From Streptomyces katrae (lineage in GTDB: Bacteria > Actinomycetota > Actinomycetes > Streptomycetales > Streptomycetaceae): 64,000 bases of DNA. The notes beneath the pieces are model-generated. The model was not told the origin of the DNA. It did not search any database and saw only the letters and a program-made list of their open reading frames with translations. Location: assembly GCF_000717655.1 (NCBI RefSeq), contig NZ_JNZY01000011.1, positions 124,001 through 188,000 on the forward strand, in the 5' to 3' direction. Positions 15,229 to 23,673 of this stretch are shown in pieces; the first letter of the stretch is position 1; the number at the start of each line of letters is the position of its first letter. The translations under genes and the position numbers were made by a program.

Positions 15229-16109
15229 CCTCCGAAACGATCACCGCGGCAGCATCCGGCACATGGCGGCTCGGCGACCTCACCGTCCGCCGCATCGGCT
15301 TCGGCGCCATGCGCCTGACGCATCTCGCCGACGGCTCCCCCAGCGACCGTGAGCGGGTGACTTCCGTACTGCGCCGGGCCGTCGAGCTCGGCGTGAACCA
15401 CATCGACACCGCCGCCTTCTACTTCTCTCCGCTGCGCTCCGCCAACGAGCTCATCAACCGGGCCCTGGCCCCGTACGCCGACGACCTCGTCATCACCACC
15501 AAGGTGGGGCCGGGCCGGAACTCCGCCGGGGAGTGGTGGTGGGCCACCCCCGAGCAGCTGCGCGGGCAGGTCGAGGAGAACCTGCGCCAGCTGGGCCGGG
15601 ACCACCTCGACGTGGTCAACCTGCGGGTACCGCGCCAGGAGACGACCGGTTCGATCGCCGAGCACTTCGGCGCCCTCGCCGAGCTGCGTACGGCCGGCCT
15701 CATCCGCCACCTCGGGGTGTCCAACGTACGGCCCGACCACCTCGCCGAGGCGCGGGCCATCGCGCCGGTCGTGTGCGTGCAGAACCCGTACGGGATCGGC
15801 TCCCCGGCCGAGGACCACGCCTTCCTCGACGCGTGCGGGCAGCAGGGCATCGCCTTCGTGCCGTTCTTCGCGATCGCCGGCGCGGGCAAGGAGGCCGGGG
15901 TGGTCGCCGAGGACGCCGAGCAGGTACGGGCCGTCGCCGAGGCCCACGGTGTGTCGGCGGCGCAGCTGCGGCTCGCCTGGACCCTGAACCGGGGCCCGCA
16001 CGTCCTGGCCATCCCGGGCACCGGGAACCCCGACCACCTGGTCGAGAACATCGCCACCGGGGCGCTGAAGCTGTCCCCGGAGGAGATCGCGCTACTCGAA
16101 GCCGCTTAG
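15225..16109 (+). CDS. Aldo/keto reductase
   Basis: A 294-residue NADPH-dependent (beta/alpha)8 oxidoreductase. The tetrad Asp and Tyr are in NHIDTAAFYF and the Lys in VITTKVGPG. The usual His position reads LDVVNLRVP, so the His is replaced by Arg, as in some bacterial AKR branches. NADPH-binding IPGTGNPDHLVEN lies near the C-terminus. The ATG at 15225 overlaps the serpin stop, coupling the two. The gene converges on the KDG kinase with an 18-bp overlap. Substrate unknown. Confidence 0.9.
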   Translation: MTSETITAAASGTWRLGDLTVRRIGFGAMRLTHLADGSPSDRERVTSVLRRAVELGVNHIDTAAFYFSPLRSANELINRALAPYADDLVITTKVGPGRNSAGEWWWATPEQLRGQVEENLRQLGRDHLDVVNLRVPRQETTGSIAEHFGALAELRTAGLIRHLGVSNVRPDHLAEARAIAPVVCVQNPYGIGSPAEDHAFLDACGQQGIAFVPFFAIAGAGKEAGVVAEDAEQVRAVAEAHGVSAAQLRLAWTLNRGPHVLAIPGTGNPDHLVENIATGALKLSPEEIALLEAA

Positions 16110-17081
16110 GGGGTGGGCGGCGGCCAGGGCCGCCGTTTCGGGGAACGCGGGGACGTGGCCCGTGCCGCCACGGCCGGAGACCGAGAGGGAGGCGGCCGCC
16201 ATGCCGCACGCGACGGCGTCGGCGAGGCGGTCGCCCAGGGCGAGCCGGGCCGTGGCAGTGCCGGTGAAGCAGTCCCCGGCTCCGGTCGCGTCGACCGGAG
16301 CCGGGTTGACGGGCACGGGGTGGTAGCCCGCCCGCGTGCCGTCGTCGAGCAGCAGCCGGCCGGCGCCCGCGGTGACGACGACCGTCGGGGCGCCCAGGGC
16401 GCGGCAGCGGGCGGCGGCGGTCCGCGGATCGCCGGTGCCGACCAGGGCCTGTGCGTCTGCCGGGCAGGAGGTCTTGAGGAGCCCGGTCAGCGGGGCGATC
16501 CGGGCCAGCAGCTCCCGGGCCTCGGCCCGACCGGTCAGGCGGGGGCGGAAGTTGGGGTCGTACGAGACGTGACCGCCGGCGGCGTGCACGGCCTCGGCGC
16601 CGGCCACCACGGCGTCGCGGCTGCTCGGGGACAGTGCACCGGTGATCCCGCTGGTGACGAGGGCCTTGGCGCCGGTCAGCAGGTCGCGCCAGGACTCGAT
16701 GTGCCGGGTGGACAGGGTGGAACCGGCGCTGTGGGTGCGCCAGTAGACGAAGGCCCGGTCGCCCTCGGTGTCGGAGCCGAGCAGGTAGGCGCCGTTGGGG
16801 CGCGGGGCGCGGCGTACGTGCGAGACGTCCACGCCGAGCTCGGCCGCGCGCTGGAGCAGCGGGAGGCTGAGCTCGTCGTCGCCGACGACGGTGAGCAGGG
16901 CGGTCCGGGCCCCGGCGGCCGCGGCGGCGGCCGCCGCGTTGAGGGCGTCGCCGGAGTAGGAGATCCGGGCCCCGGTGCCGTCGGCGGCTTCGCCCAGGGC
17001 GCTGTCGGCGTGGATCTCGACGAGGACCTCGCCGAGGACGAGTACGTCGTAGCCGGTACGGGGCACGGACGCGGGCGCCAT
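16092..17081 (-). CDS. kdgK: PfkB-family sugar kinase, probable 2-keto-3-deoxygluconate kinase
   Basis: A 329-residue ribokinase-fold kinase. The PfkB signature DATGAGDCFTGT near residue 260 holds the catalytic Asp and the anion hole. The N-terminal GEVLVEI and the GDALNAAAAAAA segment bind the sugar. The role as KDG kinase (KDG + ATP to KDPG) is inferred from its position two bases behind a KDPG-aldolase gene and an IclR regulator. A GAGGGG ribosome site supports the ATG at 17081. Confidence 0.82.
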   Translation of the reverse strand: MAPASVPRTGYDVLVLGEVLVEIHADSALGEAADGTGARISYSGDALNAAAAAAAAGARTALLTVVGDDELSLPLLQRAAELGVDVSHVRRAPRPNGAYLLGSDTEGDRAFVYWRTHSAGSTLSTRHIESWRDLLTGAKALVTSGITGALSPSSRDAVVAGAEAVHAAGGHVSYDPNFRPRLTGRAEARELLARIAPLTGLLKTSCPADAQALVGTGDPRTAAARCRALGAPTVVVTAGAGRLLLDDGTRAGYHPVPVNPAPVDATGAGDCFTGTATARLALGDRLADAVACGMAAASLSVSGRGGTGHVPAFPETAALAAAHPLSGFE

Positions 17082-17083
17082 GC

Positions 17084-17722
17084 TCAGCACCCCTCGGCGG
17101 TGCAGCGGGAGCAGCACGGCCGTGCCAGCGCGGCGAAGACGGCGGCCAGTTCACCCGGATCGTCGGGCAGGCCGCTGCCGATGCCCACGGCGGCCGCCCC
17201 GGCGGCGAGCCACTCCGGGATCTCGCCGGGCCGGATCCCACCGGTCGGGATGAACAGCGCCCCGGGCAGGACCGCCTTGAGGGAGCGGATGAACTGCGGG
17301 CCGCCGACGTGCGCCGGGAACACCTTGGCGGCGCCCGCGGACCTGACGGCGGAGGCGATCTCGCCGGGGGTGAAGCCGCCCTCGACGAAGACCGCGCTGC
17401 GGCGGGCGGCGACGGCGCGGACCTCGGGGGCCGGATAGGGGGAGATCAGGAAGGCCGCGCCCGCGTCGAGGGCGGTCTCGGCGTCGGCGGCGGCGGTAAG
17501 GGTGCCGACGCCGATCAGCGCGGGCCGGCCGTACGCGTCGGCGAGCGGGGCGGTCCGGGCGACGGCCTCGGCCCAGCGGGGGGTGGAGGTGGTCAGCTCG
17601 ACCGTGCGGCAGCCGGCGGCCAGCAGGGCGGTGGTCCGGCGGACCGCTTCGTCCGCGTCGGCGTTGCGCAGCACCGGCAGCAGGCACTGGGCGGCCATGG
17701 CGTCGTACGGGTGGCAGGACAA
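17084..17722 (-). CDS. eda: 2-keto-3-deoxy-6-phosphogluconate (KDPG/KHG) aldolase
   Basis: A 212-residue class I aldolase that splits KDPG into pyruvate and glyceraldehyde-3-phosphate. The Schiff-base Lys lies in AAKVFPAHVGG and the general-acid/base Glu in RTVELTTSTP; PTGGIRP and GIGSGL bind phosphate. A TTG start at 17722 is chosen because GGAGGGG lies five bases upstream; an ATG at 17698 would shorten it by eight residues. It forms an operon with the kinase and diverges from the IclR gene. Confidence 0.85.
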   Translation of the reverse strand: MSCHPYDAMAAQCLLPVLRNADADEAVRRTTALLAAGCRTVELTTSTPRWAEAVARTAPLADAYGRPALIGVGTLTAAADAETALDAGAAFLISPYPAPEVRAVAARRSAVFVEGGFTPGEIASAVRSAGAAKVFPAHVGGPQFIRSLKAVLPGALFIPTGGIRPGEIPEWLAAGAAAVGIGSGLPDDPGELAAVFAALARPCCSRCTAEGC

Positions 17723-17776
17723 CAGGACCCCTCCATCTGTTTCCCGGCAGCGGTTACCACCCACGCAGGGAAAATT

Positions 17777-17813
17777 GTTCCATGTAGTGGCACGGTGTAC
17801 CGTGTAACGGAAC
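17777..17813. promoter_or_regulatory. Probable IclR operator cluster
   Basis: Between the divergent aldolase and IclR genes lie GTTCC (17777-17781) and GGAAC (17809-17813) flanking the palindrome CACGG-TGTA-CCGTG (17791-17804), plus an imperfect TGTTCCA-N5-TGGCACG. IclR proteins bind such palindromes in shared promoters. Confidence 0.55.
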
Positions 17814-17860
17814 GCCTTGCCGCTGACCCTACCCCCGCCCGCCCTGACTGTGGAGAGCGC

Positions 17861-18658
17861 ATGCCCGACGACGGGAAGACGACGGAGGTGACCGGGGGTC
17901 CCGCGCGCGGTGGCCGGACCTCGGCGGCCGGCACGGCGCTGGAGAAGTCGATGCGGATCCTGGAGGCCGTGGCGGCGCCCGGCGGACCGCACCGGCTCAC
18001 CGATGTGGTGGCGGCCGCGGCCGTGCCGAAGTCGAGCACCTTCCGGATCCTCGCCTCGCTGATCGAGCAGGGCTTCGTACGCCCGGAAAGCGAATCGCGG
18101 TACGGGGTGGGCCCCCGGCTGCGCGAGCTGTCCGCGCTGGTCACCGGCAGCGAGCCGCCGAGCATCGGGCGGATCCTCGGCGAGCTGCGCGGGACCACCG
18201 GCCAGACGGTCCATCTCGCCCTGCACAGCGGGGAGACGCTCACCTACATCCGGAAGCTGGAGAGCGACCAGCCCTTCCGGACGGCCTCCCGGGTCGGGAT
18301 GCGGATGCCGCTGCACAGCACCGCCATCGGCAAGGCCATCCTGGCGCACCTGCCCGAGGAGGAGGTCCGGGCGCTGATCGCGGGCGCGGGGCTGCCGCGC
18401 CGCACGCCGCGGACCCTGACCGACCCGGGGGCACTGCTGGCGGAGCTGGAGGAGGTCAGGGCCCGGGGCTTCGCCGTGGACGACGAGGAGAACGAGCCGA
18501 CGATCCGGTGCATCGGCGCCGCGATCCCGGGCCCGGCCGGCCGCCCGGTCGGCGGGGTCAGTGTCACCACCGTCGCGTTGCTCGTCTCCCGCGAGGAGAT
18601 CGAGGCGTACGCACCCGCCCTGCGCGCGGCCACGCAGGCGCTGGCTCCGCTGCTGTAG
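17861..18658 (+). CDS. IclR-family transcriptional regulator
   Basis: A 265-residue regulator. A winged helix-turn-helix occupies residues 28-80 (ALEKSMRILEAV, then VPKSSTFRILASLIEQGFV), followed by the IclR GAF-like effector domain with LHSTAIGKAILAHLP. It is divergent from the aldolase/kinase operon and probably represses it until a 2-keto-3-deoxy sugar acid is present, as KdgR-type IclR proteins do. Confidence 0.92.
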   Translation: MPDDGKTTEVTGGPARGGRTSAAGTALEKSMRILEAVAAPGGPHRLTDVVAAAAVPKSSTFRILASLIEQGFVRPESESRYGVGPRLRELSALVTGSEPPSIGRILGELRGTTGQTVHLALHSGETLTYIRKLESDQPFRTASRVGMRMPLHSTAIGKAILAHLPEEEVRALIAGAGLPRRTPRTLTDPGALLAELEEVRARGFAVDDEENEPTIRCIGAAIPGPAGRPVGGVSVTTVALLVSREEIEAYAPALRAATQALAPLL

Positions 18659-18855
18659 GACAAGGCGCGAGCGGCCTTCGCGGCCCGCCGGCAGCAGCCC
18701 GAGGACCTGGTCGGACGCGTGGTGACGGGCAACGTCCTGGGGGATGCGATGCTCGCCGCACTGCGGCGGATCGCCAGGCGGGCGGACCGGCCGCGGCGCC
18801 GCCCTCCGCAGGCTCCGGAAAGTTCTCCGGGTTCTTCTTCCGGAAAACCGTTATC
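18659..18855 (+). other. Coding-like stretch after the IclR stop, no recognised gene
   Basis: Immediately after the TAG of the IclR gene, the same frame stays open with strong third-position GC bias (residues such as EDLVGRVVTGNVLGDAMLAALRRIA). No start codon with a ribosome site or known family is evident. It may be a 3' remnant of another gene or the former tail of the regulator. Confidence 0.35.
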
Positions 18856-18923
18856 CGGGCCGCGCTCGACGGTCTCCCAGGTATCGGGCATCATCGACCG
18901 CCGGTACGGACAGGGAACCTCAC

Positions 18924-20693
18924 ATGACTACACAGCACACGGCAGCGCTGGTGGCAGCCGCCCGCGCGGGCGATGCCCGCGCGCAGGACGAGCTGGTCAG
19001 CACCTATCTGCCGCTCGTCTACAACATCGTCGGGCGCGCTCTGAACGGCTCCTGCGACGTGGACGACGTGGTGCAGGACACGCTGCTGCGGGCGCTCGAC
19101 GGGCTCGGCACCCTGCGGTCGGACGAGAGTTTCCGGTCCTGGCTGGTGGCGATCGCCATGAACCGGGTGCGGGCGCACTGGCAGGCCCGGCACAGCGCCC
19201 CCGGCGAGAGCGGACTCGAAGCCGCCTGGGAGCTGGCCGACCCGGGCGCCGACTTCGTTGACCTGACCGTCCTGCGGCTCCAGCTCGAAGGCCAGCAGCG
19301 GGAGACGGCCCGTGCCACCCGCTGGCTGGAGACCGACGACCGGGCCCTGCTGTCGCTGTGGTGGCTGGAGTGCGCCGGTGAGCTGACCCGTGCCGAGGTG
19401 GCAGCTGCCCTCGAACTCTCCCCGCAGCACACGGCGGTACGGGTGCAGCGGATGAAGGCGCAGCTGGAGTCGGCCCGGGTGGTGGAGCGGGCGCTCGGCG
19501 CGCAACCCCCGTGCGAGGCGCTGCGGACGGTGACCGCCGGCTGGGACGGTCTGCCGTCGACCCTGTGGCGCAAGCGAATAGCCCGGCACGCGCGCGAGTG
19601 CGTGCAGTGCGCAGGGCTGTGGAGCGGATTGCTCCCGGCGGAGGGGCTGTTGGCCGGTCTGGCCCTGGTCCCGGTCTCGGTGGCGCTGCTGGCCGGTGTA
19701 CGGGCGGCCGCGGCGGGCGGCATCGTCCCGGCGGGCGCGGCGTACGCCTACGACGGCGGCTCGGGGACGGGCACGGGCGTCGACGGCACGGACCTCGACA
19801 GCACGGGATTCGACGGCCAGGACTTCGGCGGCCCGGGATTCGACGGTGTGGGATTCGACGGCACGGGATTCGACGGCACGGACTTCTCCGACGACGCGAC
19901 CCGGCTCACCCCCAGCGTCTCCGGTCAGGGCGGCATACCGGACGCCGCTCCCGGCGGCGGCCGCAGCGCCCTGCGCAAGCGCCGCCAGAGCCGCCGCCGG
20001 GCGATCGGCGGCGCGGTGCTCGCCGCGTGCGTCGCGGGCGGCGGGCTCGCCTACCTCGGCGGCCTCTCCGGCTCGGACGACAAGGAGACCGGCGCCGCAC
20101 CTGCAACCCCGCTCTCCGCACTGTCGGCGCCCGACGCCGGCTCGGCCCCGCCCTCGGACTCGGGCTCGCCCTCCGCCTCCGCCTCCCCGTCGCCGTCGGC
20201 CTCCGCCTCGCCGAGCCCGTCCGCCGAGAGCCCGAGTCCGAGTCCGTCTCCGACCAAGTCCAAGGCGCCGGCGTCGCCTCCGCCCGCGCCGGCTCCGGCG
20301 CCCGCCCCGGCGGGGGTCGCGGGCCAGGTGATCGCGCTGGTCAACTCCGAGCGTGCGGCGGCCGGCTGCGGCCCGCTGAAGGATGACTCGCAGCTGCGGG
20401 CGGCCGCCCAGGGGCACTCCGACGACATGGCGGCCCGGGACTTCTTCGCGCACACCAACCCCGACGGCGCCGACCCGGGGAAGCGCACGACGGCCTCCGG
20501 GTACCGCTGGTCGACGTACGGGGAGAACATCGCGAAGGGCCAGCAGACCGCGGCCTCGGTCATGGACTCCTGGATGAAGAGCCCGGGCCACCGCGCCAAC
20601 ATCCTCAACTGCTCCTTCAAGGACATCGGGGTGGGCATCCACACGGGCCCGGGCGGCCCTTGGTGGACGCAGAACTTCGGCGCCAAGATGTGA
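18924..20693 (+). CDS. ECF-type sigma factor fused to zinc-finger-like, pentapeptide-like, membrane and CAP/SCP domains
   Basis: A 589-residue modular protein. Sigma region 2 spans about residues 20-90 (DVDDVVQDTLLRAL, FRSWLVAIAMNRVRAH) and sigma region 4 about 125-185. A HxxxCxxC element at 222-229, like anti-sigma zinc fingers, is followed by a hydrophobic segment (240-266), seven or eight pentapeptide-like repeats (GFDGT type, 286-325), a basic run (RKRRQSRRR) and a second hydrophobic segment (360-383). A Pro/Ser/Ala linker leads to a CAP/SCP domain (464-589) with FFAHTNP, GENIA and GHRANIL. By the positive-inside rule the CAP domain should be extracytoplasmic. The design suggests a membrane-tethered sigma factor that senses something at the surface (inference). 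Confidence 0.88.
   Translation: MTTQHTAALVAAARAGDARAQDELVSTYLPLVYNIVGRALNGSCDVDDVVQDTLLRALDGLGTLRSDESFRSWLVAIAMNRVRAHWQARHSAPGESGLEAAWELADPGADFVDLTVLRLQLEGQQRETARATRWLETDDRALLSLWWLECAGELTRAEVAAALELSPQHTAVRVQRMKAQLESARVVERALGAQPPCEALRTVTAGWDGLPSTLWRKRIARHARECVQCAGLWSGLLPAEGLLAGLALVPVSVALLAGVRAAAAGGIVPAGAAYAYDGGSGTGTGVDGTDLDSTGFDGQDFGGPGFDGVGFDGTGFDGTDFSDDATRLTPSVSGQGGIPDAAPGGGRSALRKRRQSRRRAIGGAVLAACVAGGGLAYLGGLSGSDDKETGAAPATPLSALSAPDAGSAPPSDSGSPSASASPSPSASASPSPSAESPSPSPSPTKSKAPASPPPAPAPAPAPAGVAGQVIALVNSERAAAGCGPLKDDSQLRAAAQGHSDDMAARDFFAHTNPDGADPGKRTTASGYRWSTYGENIAKGQQTAASVMDSWMKSPGHRANILNCSFKDIGVGIHTGPGGPWWTQNFGAKM
19776..19880 (+). repeat. In-frame 15-bp minisatellite encoding pentapeptide-like repeats
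   Basis: Seven tandem 15-bp units (consensus GGATTCGACGGCACG) run from 19776 to 19880; two adjacent copies (19851-19865, 19866-19880) are identical. Each encodes five residues of the pattern X-[DG]-[FL]-[DGS]-[GSD], close to the pentapeptide-repeat consensus. Copy number may vary between strains. Confidence 0.85.
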
Positions 20694-20795
20694 TCCGGAC
20701 ACTCCGTCCGAGCAGGCCCGAGTGCTTCACATTTGATGCAGGATGGAGACTGGAGCCGAACAGGCTGATCAGAGCGGACGGACGGAGCACGTCGC

Positions 20796-23273
20796 ATGGC
20801 GAAGAAGGAGCTCCGGCCGCACCAGCGCGAGGCCGTCGACGCCGTACTGCGGGCGCTCGAGCTGCCGGCCGGGGGCCGGGTGCCCGAGGGCGGGCTCCGG
20901 ACCCAGGTGATCATGGCGACCGGCTCCGGGAAGTCCCTGGTCGCCGTGCGCTCCGCCGAGGAGCTGCGCGCCGGGCGGGTGCTGGTCCTCGTGCCCTCGC
21001 TGGACCTGCTCGTACAGACGGTGACGGCGTGGCGTGAGGGCGGCCGGACCGCGCGCGCCCTCGCCGTGTGCTCGCTGCGCGCCGAGGACGCGGGCGTACC
21101 GGCCACCACCGATCCGGCCGAACTGGCCCGCTGGGCCGTCCGGTCGGCGGACCGGCTGACGGTGTTCGCCACGTACGCCTCGCTGGGCCTCGGCACGATC
21201 GAGCGCGCCCACCTCGCCGGGCTGCCGGGCTGGGACCTGGTCGTGGTCGACGAGGCGCACCGTACGTCCGGGCGGATCGGCAAACCGTGGGCCGTGGTGC
21301 ACGACAACACCCGGATCCCCTCCGTCCGGCGGCTGTACATGACGGCCACGCCGCGGGTCTGGCAGGACGGCGCGGAGCCGGAGGAGGGCGAGGAGTCCGA
21401 AGCGTCCGAGGAGGCCGGCCGCGGGCGGGGCGATCTCGTCGCGTCCATGGAGGACGATGCGGACGGGCCGTTCGGCGCGCGCTGCCACACCCTCTCCCTC
21501 GCGGAGGCCATCGACCGCGGCATTTGCGCCCCGTACCGGGTCGTGTGCGTGGACGTCAGCGACCCGGGCTTCCAGGCGGCGGTGCTGCTGGGCGCCGACG
21601 GGCGCTCGGACGCCGTGCGCGGGGCGCGGCTGGCGGCTCTGCAGGCGGCGCTGATCAAGGCCGCCGCCGACCAGGGTTTCCGGCGGACCCTCGTCTTCCA
21701 CCACCTGACCAGGGAGGCCGAGGCCTTCGCGGCCGGGCTGCCGGCGGTGGTGGAGCGGCTGCGGGCCGCGCCGCGTGACACGCCGGGGCCGGCGTATCCC
21801 CGTACGGTCTGGGCGGACTGGCTGTGCGGGCAGCACACGGCGGTGCACCGACGGCGGGTGCTGGAGCTGTTCGCGGCGGACGGGGTCGCCGACAAGGCCT
21901 TCCTCGGCAGTGTCCGGGTGCTGGGCGAGGGCGTGGACACCAAGGAGTGCGACTCCGTCTTCTGGGCCGACGTACGGGGTTCCATGCCCGATCTGGTCCA
22001 GGCCGTCGGGCGGGCGCTGCGGATCCACCCCGGCGAGGGCAAGGTCGCCTCGCTGGTGGTCCCGGTGCTGCTGGGGCCGGGCGAGACGCCCGAGTCGATG
22101 CTGACCTCGCGCTCGTACGGGGACCTCGCTCGGCTGCTGGAGGCGCTGCGGGCGCACGACACCCGGCTCGTCGAAGCGCTGGCCCAGCCGCAGGCGCCGA
22201 GCCGGCCTCGGGGGGAATCCGGAACCGAGGCGGTGACGGGCGCGGGCATGCGGACGGGGGCGCAGGCCCTGCTGAGCTTCTCCACACCGCGGGATCCGGC
22301 GCTGCTGGCGGCGTTCATCCGGCTGCGCGTGCTGCACCCGGAGCGCGAGCACTGGCGGCGCGGGGTGGAGGCCGCCCGGATCTACGCGGCCAGGGCCGGG
22401 GACCTGCGGGTGCCGTTCGCCTTCAGGGTGCCGAAGGCGGCCCGGCCGGCCGCGGAGCAGCCGGCCGCCGAGGCCTGGCCGTCCGGGCTGGCCCGGTTCC
22501 CTCTGGGCCAGTGGATCGCGGACGTGCGGCGCACCCACCGCCGGGGCGCCCTCGGCCGGGAGCGGGTCGCGCAGCTCGACGAACTCGGCATGGTGTGGAG
22601 CCACTTCGACGTGGCCTTCGAGGAGGGCCTCGCGGCGGCCCGCGGCTGGGCGGCGGAACACGGCCACCTGCTGCCGCCCGTGGAGGCCACCTGGCGCGGC
22701 GCGCCGGTCGGGGTGTGGGTCAAGAACCAGCGGGCCGCCGCCCGTCGCGAGGGCCCCGGTGCCCTGCCCGAAGAGCGCCGGGAGGCGCTGGAGGCCATCG
22801 ACGCGTCCTGGTGCCCGGCCTGGGAGATCTCCTGGCAGCGCGCCTTCCATCTGACCCGCGTCCACCTCGACGCGGGCGGCGGGCTGCCGCTCACCCCGGG
22901 CGAGGTGGTCGTACAGGGCGAGGACCTGGGCCGGTGGGTCCGCACCCAGCGGCTGGCCTGGGAGCAGCTGACCTGGGCGCAGCGCTGGCTGCTGGAGCAC
23001 ACGCTGGGCGTGACCGGGGCGAGCGCGTCCGAGCGCCCGCGGCCGCGGCGCACGCAGGCCGAGAAGTGGGCGGAACACCTGGCGGCGGCCCGCCAGTTCC
23101 ACACCCGCGAGCAGCACCTCCGGGTCCCCCGCAAGCACGTGGAACGGGTCGGCGGCCAGGAGCTGCGGCTGGGAGCCTGGATCGCCAACCAGCGCTCCCG
23201 TGCATCGGCCCTGACCCCGGACCGGGTCGCGGCCCTCGACGCGCTCGACATGCGCTGGTCGGCATCCGCCTGA
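20796..23273 (+). CDS. DEAD/DEAH-box helicase with C-terminal helicase-associated domains
   Basis: An 825-residue SF2 helicase. Motif I is MATGSGKS (about 40), motif II DEAH in VVVDEAHR (about 150), motif III MTATPR (about 180); motif VI is VQAVGRALR (about 400). The C-terminal 300 residues hold three helicase-associated repeats, each recognisable by a Trp-rich pattern such as GVWVKNQRAA, GRWVRTQRLAW and GAWIANQRSRA. No nuclease or methylase is attached or adjacent. This architecture is widespread in Streptomyces, often near telomeres or plasmids, and the role is unknown. Confidence 0.9.
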   Translation: MAKKELRPHQREAVDAVLRALELPAGGRVPEGGLRTQVIMATGSGKSLVAVRSAEELRAGRVLVLVPSLDLLVQTVTAWREGGRTARALAVCSLRAEDAGVPATTDPAELARWAVRSADRLTVFATYASLGLGTIERAHLAGLPGWDLVVVDEAHRTSGRIGKPWAVVHDNTRIPSVRRLYMTATPRVWQDGAEPEEGEESEASEEAGRGRGDLVASMEDDADGPFGARCHTLSLAEAIDRGICAPYRVVCVDVSDPGFQAAVLLGADGRSDAVRGARLAALQAALIKAAADQGFRRTLVFHHLTREAEAFAAGLPAVVERLRAAPRDTPGPAYPRTVWADWLCGQHTAVHRRRVLELFAADGVADKAFLGSVRVLGEGVDTKECDSVFWADVRGSMPDLVQAVGRALRIHPGEGKVASLVVPVLLGPGETPESMLTSRSYGDLARLLEALRAHDTRLVEALAQPQAPSRPRGESGTEAVTGAGMRTGAQALLSFSTPRDPALLAAFIRLRVLHPEREHWRRGVEAARIYAARAGDLRVPFAFRVPKAARPAAEQPAAEAWPSGLARFPLGQWIADVRRTHRRGALGRERVAQLDELGMVWSHFDVAFEEGLAAARGWAAEHGHLLPPVEATWRGAPVGVWVKNQRAAARREGPGALPEERREALEAIDASWCPAWEISWQRAFHLTRVHLDAGGGLPLTPGEVVVQGEDLGRWVRTQRLAWEQLTWAQRWLLEHTLGVTGASASERPRPRRTQAEKWAEHLAAARQFHTREQHLRVPRKHVERVGGQELRLGAWIANQRSRASALTPDRVAALDALDMRWSASA

Positions 23274-23302
23274 GCGGCTGGATCAGCAGCCGGGACGCGT
23301 CA

Positions 23303-23531
23303 TCAGTGCTCGTCCGCAACGGCCTCGGCCCCGTTGCGCCCGTGCATCAGGACGAAGGCCGGGTTGGCAGCGGCGGTGGCCGATTCCAGGCTCTCCGCCT
23401 CGTCCGCCCGCCCCTCGGACCGCAGGGCACGGACGACGTCGTGGACCACGGCCGCCTCGTTCCACTCGTAGTCGCCCGACCGGTAGACATCGAGGGCCGC
23501 GCCGAAGTCGGCGTGCGCCCTGCTCCGTCAT
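23303..23531 (-). pseudogene. Small frameshifted gene, about 75 residues
   Basis: The minus strand carries a strongly coding-like frame (AHADFGAALDVYRSGDYEW ... RADEAESLESATAAANPAFV ... VADEH) ending at 23303, but it has no start. An ATG at 23531 with a purine-rich upstream region reads four codons (MTEQ) and is one base out of phase; removing one G restores a 75-residue protein. This is either a recent one-base insertion or a sequencing error. The product is not recognised; it is acidic and probably helical. Confidence 0.6.
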
Positions 23532-23673
23532 GGAGTTCCCCCGTGGAATCGGCGCGACGTGTGTCGATGATGCCACGACCACGACCCGGCGAAGAGCTCT
23601 CCACGGGGCGGGTACGCCACCGGCGCCACCGCCCGGCGACGAGCGCGTCCGGACACTGCTTCGACGGCGCCCC

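Noticed and set aside
20769..23138. A 789-codon minus-strand open frame opposite the helicase
   Set aside because: It mirrors the helicase codons, is Arg/Pro/Gly-rich and has no family motifs; the plus-strand frame carries all SF2 motifs.
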